In this document: piece by piece, positions 46,497-50,713 of the stretch | Layout of the letters: the number at the start of each line of letters is the position of its first letter | How positions within the stretch are numbered: position 1 is the stretch's first letter | Source of the DNA: Gammaproteobacteria bacterium | GTDB lineage: Bacteria > Pseudomonadota > Gammaproteobacteria > JABXHR01 | Direction of reading: 5' to 3' | Length of the DNA stretch: 50,713 nt | NCBI GenBank assembly: GCA_013373515.1 | Contig: JABXHR010000085.1 | Coordinates: 1 to 50,713 of the forward strand | Notes under the pieces: model-generated | Databases searched by the model: none | Told to the model about the DNA's origin: nothing | What the model saw: the letters and a program-made list of their open reading frames with translations, nothing else | Position numbers and translations under genes: made by a program

Positions 46497-46515
46497 CGTG
46501 CACGTTTTGTGCACG
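46497..46515 (+). promoter_or_regulatory. Inverted repeat upstream of aapJ, possible operator
   Basis: CGTGCAC (46497-46503) and GTGCACG (46509-46515) form a perfect inverted repeat around GTTTT. It lies just after the possible promoter and 35 bases before the aapJ ATG, where a repressor or an mRNA hairpin could act. The half-sites are like those of NtrC, but the spacing is two bases too short. Confidence 0.45.
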
Positions 46516-46550
46516 AATCGAACAAAAACCCAAATTGGAGCCTAATTAAA

Positions 46551-47570
46551 ATGAAACTAAACAAAACATTGGTCGCTGCAGCAGTCACCGCAACATTTGC
46601 CCTCGGCGCTAACGCCCAGGCAGGTACCCTCGACGACGTGAAAGCCAAAGGTCACGTACAGTGCGGCGTAAGCCAAGGTCTCCCAGGTTTCTCAAACCAA
46701 GATGACGATGGAAATTGGACTGGTCTCGACGTAGATTTGTGCCGCGCAGTGGCGGCCGCCGCACTCGGCGATGCATCTGCAGTAAAATTCAGCCCCTTGT
46801 CTGCTAAAGAGCGCTTCACTGCTCTGAGCTCTGGCGAAATCGATATTCTCTCTCGCAATACGACATGGACGATGACACGTGACACCCAGCTCGGCCTGAA
46901 CTTTGCTGGCGTGAACTACTACGACGGTCAAGGCATGATGGTTCCATCTAGCTTGGGTGTTACCTCTGCGAAAGAACTCGATGGCGCAAACATTTGTACC
47001 AACACCGGTACCACCACCGAGCTCAACATCACTGACTACTTCCGTGCAAACGACATGTCTTTCCAACTCGTTGCATTCGAAAAAGCGGACGAAGTTGTCG
47101 CGGCTTACAACACTGGTCGTTGCGACGTTTACACCACTGACCGTTCAGGTCTAGCGGCTCAGCGTTTGAAGCTCGAAAACCCAGATGGCCACACTGTACT
47201 GCCAGAAATCATCTCTAAAGAGCCACTCGGCCCAGTTGTTCGCCAAGGCGACGACCAGTGGTTCAACATCGTAAAGTGGGTTCACAACGCGATGGTAAAT
47301 GCTGAAGAAATGGGTGTGACCAGCGCCAATGCTGAAGAAATGGCGGGCTCTGACAATCCGAACATCAAACGTTTGCTGGGCACTGAAGGCAACTTCGGTG
47401 AGTCTCTCGGCCTGTCTGCAGATTGGGCGATGCAAGCGATCAAACAAGTTGGCAACTACGGCGAATCTTATGAGCGCAATGTTGGTCCAAACACGCCACT
47501 CAAATTGGCACGCGGTGCAAACGCATTGTGGACCGATGGCGGCTTGATGTATGCGCCACCAATTCGTTAA
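46551..47570 (+). CDS. aapJ: General L-amino acid ABC transporter periplasmic binding protein
   Basis: Binds a broad range of L-amino acids in the periplasm. The 339-residue product starts with a signal peptide (MKLNKTLVAAAVTATFALGA, cut near ANAQA). The mature part opens with GTLDDVKAKGHVQCGVSQG, followed by GFSNQDDDGNWTGLDVDLCR, FTALSSGEIDILSRNTTWT near residue 102 and CTNTGTTTELN near residue 153, all characteristic of AapJ. ATG 46551 is chosen since GGAG lies ten bases upstream and the signal peptide begins there; the in-frame start at 46509 falls within the inverted repeat. Confidence 0.96.
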   Translation: MKLNKTLVAAAVTATFALGANAQAGTLDDVKAKGHVQCGVSQGLPGFSNQDDDGNWTGLDVDLCRAVAAAALGDASAVKFSPLSAKERFTALSSGEIDILSRNTTWTMTRDTQLGLNFAGVNYYDGQGMMVPSSLGVTSAKELDGANICTNTGTTTELNITDYFRANDMSFQLVAFEKADEVVAAYNTGRCDVYTTDRSGLAAQRLKLENPDGHTVLPEIISKEPLGPVVRQGDDQWFNIVKWVHNAMVNAEEMGVTSANAEEMAGSDNPNIKRLLGTEGNFGESLGLSADWAMQAIKQVGNYGESYERNVGPNTPLKLARGANALWTDGGLMYAPPIR

Positions 47571-47591
47571 TTCGAATTTGGCTCACTAGCC

Positions 47592-47655
47592 TGTGAGACC
47601 GCATCCCGCGGTCTCACATCCTAAGGGAATACGACCCAATTTTTGCCACAATTGG
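47592..47655 (+). terminator. Two hairpins between aapJ and aapQ
   Basis: TGTGAGACCGC (47592-47602) pairs with GCGGTCTCACA (47608-47618), an eleven-base perfect stem with a five-base loop. A second, weaker stem is CCAATT (47636-47641) with AATTGG (47650-47655). No T run follows the first stem, so it more likely limits read-through or protects the aapJ mRNA end, giving more binding protein than permease. Confidence 0.7.
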
Positions 47656-47706
47656 ACCGTGTTTCTAATGGGGATCATTCCAACTATAACCCCTGGATGA
47701 CGCAAT

Positions 47707-48924
47707 ATGGCGAATCGCAACAATGCGGGCATCGGTCGATTGATCTATGACCAAAAATTCCGCAGTATATTTTTCCAAGTCCTTGTCGCCGTCGCGCTGA
47801 TTGCTTTTGTTGCCTGGATTGCAGACAACACCCTCAGCAACATTGACGCGCAGGAAAAAAAGAAGGGCTTTGGCTTCCTTGAAGACACAGCTGGCTTCCA
47901 AATCCTCAACACTCTCGGTACAGCAATTACCGACTACACGCCCGGCGTATCGACCTACTGGGACGTCTTCGTCACTGGTGTCGCCAATACCTTAGTCGTC
48001 GCATTTCTCGGGGTCATCGCGGCGACTGCGATCGGTTTTGTAATGGGCATTTTCCGATTGTCTAACAACGCAATACTCAAAGGTTTTTCAACGGTTTACG
48101 TTGAAGTTTTGCGCAATGTACCGCTGCTCCTTCAATTGTTCTTCTGGTACTTCTTCGTGCTGCGTGCAATGCCTGACGCACGAAGCCGAATTCAACTCTG
48201 GGGAGAAGAAGTCGGCATCAATATCACAGGTCTTTATGCACCTGCGCCACAACCTCAAGAAGGATTTGGCTGGGTCTGGCTGGCACTTGCTGTGGCCGTT
48301 GTCGGTGGCATCTTGTTTAGCAACTACGCCAAGAAGCTACAAGCGGAAACCGGTAAGCAGCTCCCTGTGCTTTGGACACAAGTTGGCTTGATCATCGGCC
48401 TCCCGCTTATCACTTACTGGGTCATGGGCAGCCCGTTGGAGTGGGAATACCCCACATTTAACGAAACCGGCCCAATTTTCAAACGTGGCTTTGGAGACAC
48501 GGGCTTAGTCCTAATCCCAGAAATGATTGCGGTGTGGCTAGCGCTGTCACTTTACACTGCATCGTTTATTGCAGAGATTGTCCGAGCCGGCATTATGGCT
48601 GTTCCAAAAGGTCAGTCCGAAGCCTCGTCTGCACTTGGATTAAAGCCTAATGTTGCCTTGCGAATGGTCATCATCCCACAGGCAATGCGGGTCATCGTAC
48701 CGCCACTCACTTCGCAGTATCTCAACCTCACCAAAAACTCCTCACTCTCTGTGGCGATTGCATATCCAGACGTGGTGTCAGTGTTCGCAGGTACCGCACT
48801 CAACCAAGTAGGGCAAGAGATTGAAATGGTCTTTATGATGATGATGGTGTATCTCACCGTCAGCTTATCAACCTCAATCTTTATGAACTGGTTTAACGGC
48901 AGAATTAAGTTGGTGGAGCGATAG
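47707..48924 (+). CDS. aapQ: General L-amino acid ABC transporter permease AapQ
   Basis: One of two membrane subunits of the amino acid importer. The 405-residue product has an N-terminal helix (residues 19-38), and ABC amino acid permease features: YVEVLRNVPLLLQLFFWYFF near residue 130, EMIAVWLALSLYTASFIAEI near residue 274, and the ATPase-contact loop SSALGLKPNVALRMVIIPQA near residue 311. The internal segment around residues 165-260 is the spacer normal for AapQ. It starts 136 bases after aapJ and ends two bases before aapM. Confidence 0.95.
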   Translation: MANRNNAGIGRLIYDQKFRSIFFQVLVAVALIAFVAWIADNTLSNIDAQEKKKGFGFLEDTAGFQILNTLGTAITDYTPGVSTYWDVFVTGVANTLVVAFLGVIAATAIGFVMGIFRLSNNAILKGFSTVYVEVLRNVPLLLQLFFWYFFVLRAMPDARSRIQLWGEEVGINITGLYAPAPQPQEGFGWVWLALAVAVVGGILFSNYAKKLQAETGKQLPVLWTQVGLIIGLPLITYWVMGSPLEWEYPTFNETGPIFKRGFGDTGLVLIPEMIAVWLALSLYTASFIAEIVRAGIMAVPKGQSEASSALGLKPNVALRMVIIPQAMRVIVPPLTSQYLNLTKNSSLSVAIAYPDVVSVFAGTALNQVGQEIEMVFMMMMVYLTVSLSTSIFMNWFNGRIKLVER

Positions 48925-48926
48925 AC

Positions 48927-50381
48927 ATGAAAACCAATTATCAATATCTCAGAACCGAAGAAGCGCCGATTCTGCCGCCACCAGCAACCCAAAGCGGCAT
49001 TATGGGCTGGCTGTGGCAGAACATGTTCTCGTCTATGGTTCAATTCCATAATGTCGGCGCAGCCATCAGATCATTGCTGATGATTGCGTTGACGGTGGTG
49101 CTGGCGTACGCAGGGTTTAACACCATTGTAAGTCTTGTGCAGTTTGCATTTATCGACGCAGTGTGGAGCGATCCGGACGGCTTAAAACGCGGTGTATGCA
49201 CAACCGTCGATCAAGGTGGTATTGCCACATCACAGGTCGGCGCTTGCTGGCCATATGTAGGCGCGAAGTTCAAAACCATCGTCTATGGTGCATACCCAAC
49301 CGAAGAGCTCTGGCGAGTGGACATTGTCTTTGCTTTGCTAGCCGTTGGCATCGTCTGGCTAGTGCTCGAAAACACGCCCGGACGCAAGCTTGTTGGCATC
49401 AGCATGTTGACTGTATTCCCCGTCATTGCGCTGATTCTACTGACCGGTGGGCACTTTGAAATCGAAGCACAAACCTTTGTGATAATGGCCATCGTTGGCT
49501 TGGGTGGCGTTGCACTGTGGGTGTTAGGTAGAAATGGTGGCCTTGGTGCATTTATTGAAGCCTTCTCTGCGATGTTCTTGCTAGCTGGAGTGACATCACT
49601 TGCACTGTTGGTCGCTGCGTTTGCCACATCGATCGACTTTGGCTTGGTAGAAGTAGAAACCTCTTTGTGGGGCGGACTGCTGGTGACGCTTGTCGTCGCG
49701 CTGACCGGCATCGCCGCATCGCTACCGCTTGGCGTGCTGTTCGCACTCGGTCGCCGTTCGGAAATGCCTCTCATTCGTTATCTCTCTGTTGGATTTATCG
49801 AATTTTGGCGTGGCGTGCCATTGATTACGGTGCTATTTATGTCATCGGTCATGCTGCCCATGTTTTTGCCAGGTACTGAATATCAAGTTGATGAACTAGG
49901 CCAAACTGTGCTCGATGCCGAAGGCAAGCCCGTCATCCTCTCGGAAGGCTGGGATTTTGACAAACTTCTGCGTGCGCTGATCGGCGTCGCGTTGTTCTCG
50001 GCAGCGTATATGGCTGAAGTGATTCGTGGGGGCCTGCAAGCCATTCCAAAGGGACAGTACGAAGGGGCGATGGCACTAGGGTTATCCTACGGCCAAATGA
50101 CCCAACTCATTGTTCTGCCTCAGGCATTGAAAATCGTTATACCGGGGATTGTGAATACGTTTATCGGACTATTTAAAGATACGACTCTCGTATTGATTAT
50201 CGGTATATTCGATTTACTTGGCGCCATTCAAAGCTCGTTTACAGATTCAAGCTGGGCAACGCCAACCACTAATGCGACCGGTTATTTGGTCTGCGCCCTG
50301 ATTTTCTTCGTATTTTGTTTTGGGATGTCTCGTTATTCGGTCTACCTAGAACACAAACTCGACACTGGCCACAAGTCTTAA
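48927..50381 (+). CDS. aapM: General L-amino acid ABC transporter permease AapM (extended)
   Basis: Second membrane subunit of the importer. At 484 residues it is longer than many AapM proteins, mainly because residues about 130-235 hold extra hydrophobic helices (VFALLAVGIVWLVL, VFPVIALILL, and a long stretch through SLALLVAAF). The transport domain starts near residue 245 and has FIEFWRGVPLITVLF near residue 290 and the ATPase-contact loop GAMALGLSYGQMTQLIVLP near residue 380. An insert with EYQVDELGQTVLDAEGK near residue 315 lies between helices. It starts two bases after aapQ and is followed by aapP. Confidence 0.94.
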   Translation: MKTNYQYLRTEEAPILPPPATQSGIMGWLWQNMFSSMVQFHNVGAAIRSLLMIALTVVLAYAGFNTIVSLVQFAFIDAVWSDPDGLKRGVCTTVDQGGIATSQVGACWPYVGAKFKTIVYGAYPTEELWRVDIVFALLAVGIVWLVLENTPGRKLVGISMLTVFPVIALILLTGGHFEIEAQTFVIMAIVGLGGVALWVLGRNGGLGAFIEAFSAMFLLAGVTSLALLVAAFATSIDFGLVEVETSLWGGLLVTLVVALTGIAASLPLGVLFALGRRSEMPLIRYLSVGFIEFWRGVPLITVLFMSSVMLPMFLPGTEYQVDELGQTVLDAEGKPVILSEGWDFDKLLRALIGVALFSAAYMAEVIRGGLQAIPKGQYEGAMALGLSYGQMTQLIVLPQALKIVIPGIVNTFIGLFKDTTLVLIIGIFDLLGAIQSSFTDSSWATPTTNATGYLVCALIFFVFCFGMSRYSVYLEHKLDTGHKS

Positions 50382-50394
50382 GGAGCTGAGAACT

Positions 50395-50713
50395 ATGACA
50401 AACCAGTCGCCAAACATGGCAGTCTCCAATGAGACAGTCATCCGCATTGAAAACATGAACAAGTGGTACGGCCAATTTCACGTGCTGCGAGACATCAACC
50501 TTGAAGTCAAAAAAGGTGAGCGCATTGTTGTTGCCGGCCCATCGGGCTCTGGCAAATCGACAATGATTCGCTGTGTAAACCGCTTAGAAGAACACCAAGA
50601 CGGCCTCATTGAAGTCAATGGCACAGAACTGTCGAATGACCTCAAAAATATCGACGCCATCCGCCGTGATGTCGGCATGGTGTTTCAGCACTTCAACCTG
50701 TTCCCGCACCTGA
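50395..50713 (+). CDS. aapP: General L-amino acid ABC transporter ATP-binding protein AapP (partial)
   Basis: The first 106 residues are present before the window ends. The start ATG is preceded by AAGGAG nine bases upstream. Visible parts are IRIENMNKWYGQFHVLRDIN at residues 16-35, Walker A VAGPSGSGKSTMIRCVNRLE near residue 48 and the Q-loop VGMVFQHFNLFPHL near residue 92, the usual form of polar amino acid transporter ATPases. It completes the J-Q-M-P order of the general amino acid transporter and lies 13 bases after aapM. Confidence 0.95.
   Translation, partial: MTNQSPNMAVSNETVIRIENMNKWYGQFHVLRDINLEVKKGERIVVAGPSGSGKSTMIRCVNRLEEHQDGLIEVNGTELSNDLKNIDAIRRDVGMVFQHFNLFPHL

Noticed and set aside
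46497-46515. NtrC binding site before aapJ
   Set aside because: The GCAC and GTGC half-sites are five bases apart, whereas the known NtrC consensus has seven; kept only as an unassigned inverted repeat.
49283-49774. Minus-strand open frame of 163 codons inside aapM
   Set aside because: Antisense shadow of the extra hydrophobic region of aapM; no start signal or recognisable domain.
1-50713. tRNA, rRNA, CRISPR, insertion sequence or prophage
   Set aside because: No cloverleaf with a clear anticodon arm, no regularly spaced repeats, and no transposase, integrase or phage structural gene was seen on either strand.

Overview
This window is a compact bacterial chromosome segment of moderate GC content. 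Gene content and order point to a gammaproteobacterium, probably a marine Oceanospirillales-like lineage. The supporting evidence is the def-fmt-rsmB-DUF4390-ntrY-ntrX-trkA-trkH chain, dprA beside a LysM-family relative, topA-tsaC-hemF, glnE-ilvE, pyrC-rnt, E. coli-like PpiC, and argD-argF near sodB and grxD. Species assignment is inference. I see no rRNA, tRNA, CRISPR array, insertion sequence or phage gene, and every core gene is intact apart from the two cut by the window edges.

Layout. 1-2073: end of a TRAP transporter operon (DctP end, DctQ, DctM) closed by a hairpin. 2193-4861: a PatB/MalY-type C-S lyase and a B12-binding-domain radical SAM protein. 4851-9379 (minus): two tandem, translationally coupled membrane GGDEF-EAL proteins, then a 308-base regulatory-looking gap. 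9688-14558 (minus): glnE, ilvE, a PqiA-like membrane protein and a HAD hydrolase. 14625-18288: a putative Fur box and a three-gene ferric iron ABC transporter. 18352-20672: ppiC, lemA and two TPM-domain membrane proteins. 20653-31156 (minus): def, fmt, rsmB, DUF4390, NtrY/NtrX-like two-component pair, TrkA/TrkH potassium uptake and an LpxL-type acyltransferase, nearly all overlapping. 31248-37539 (plus): LysM-family relative, dprA, topA, tsaC, hemF. 37541-38737 (minus): a Hanks-type Ser/Thr kinase. 38864-41436 (plus): pyrC, rnt and two unknown genes, then a bidirectional terminator. 41493-42425 (minus): grxD and sodB. 42623-45463 (plus): argD, argF and a TfpZ-like protein. 45453-46337 (minus): an EamA exporter. 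46551 to the end: the general amino acid ABC transporter aapJ-aapQ-aapM-aapP, with aapP cut by the window edge.

Themes. Many genes are joined by TAATG, TGATG, ATGA or GTGA junctions, so translational coupling is the main way operons are built here. Nutrient uptake (TRAP, Fe3+, K+, amino acids) and nitrogen control (GlnE, NtrYX-like, arginine synthesis) dominate. The features most worth a second look are the NtrX-like regulator, whose AAA+ domain has lost the residues needed to act on sigma-54 RNA polymerase, the dprA-linked protein that keeps the C-terminal part of its family but has no LysM motif, the soluble Ser/Thr kinase with an unusual C-terminal domain, and the tandem GGDEF-EAL pair with a large membrane sensor. 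I did not find a clearly new multi-gene system.
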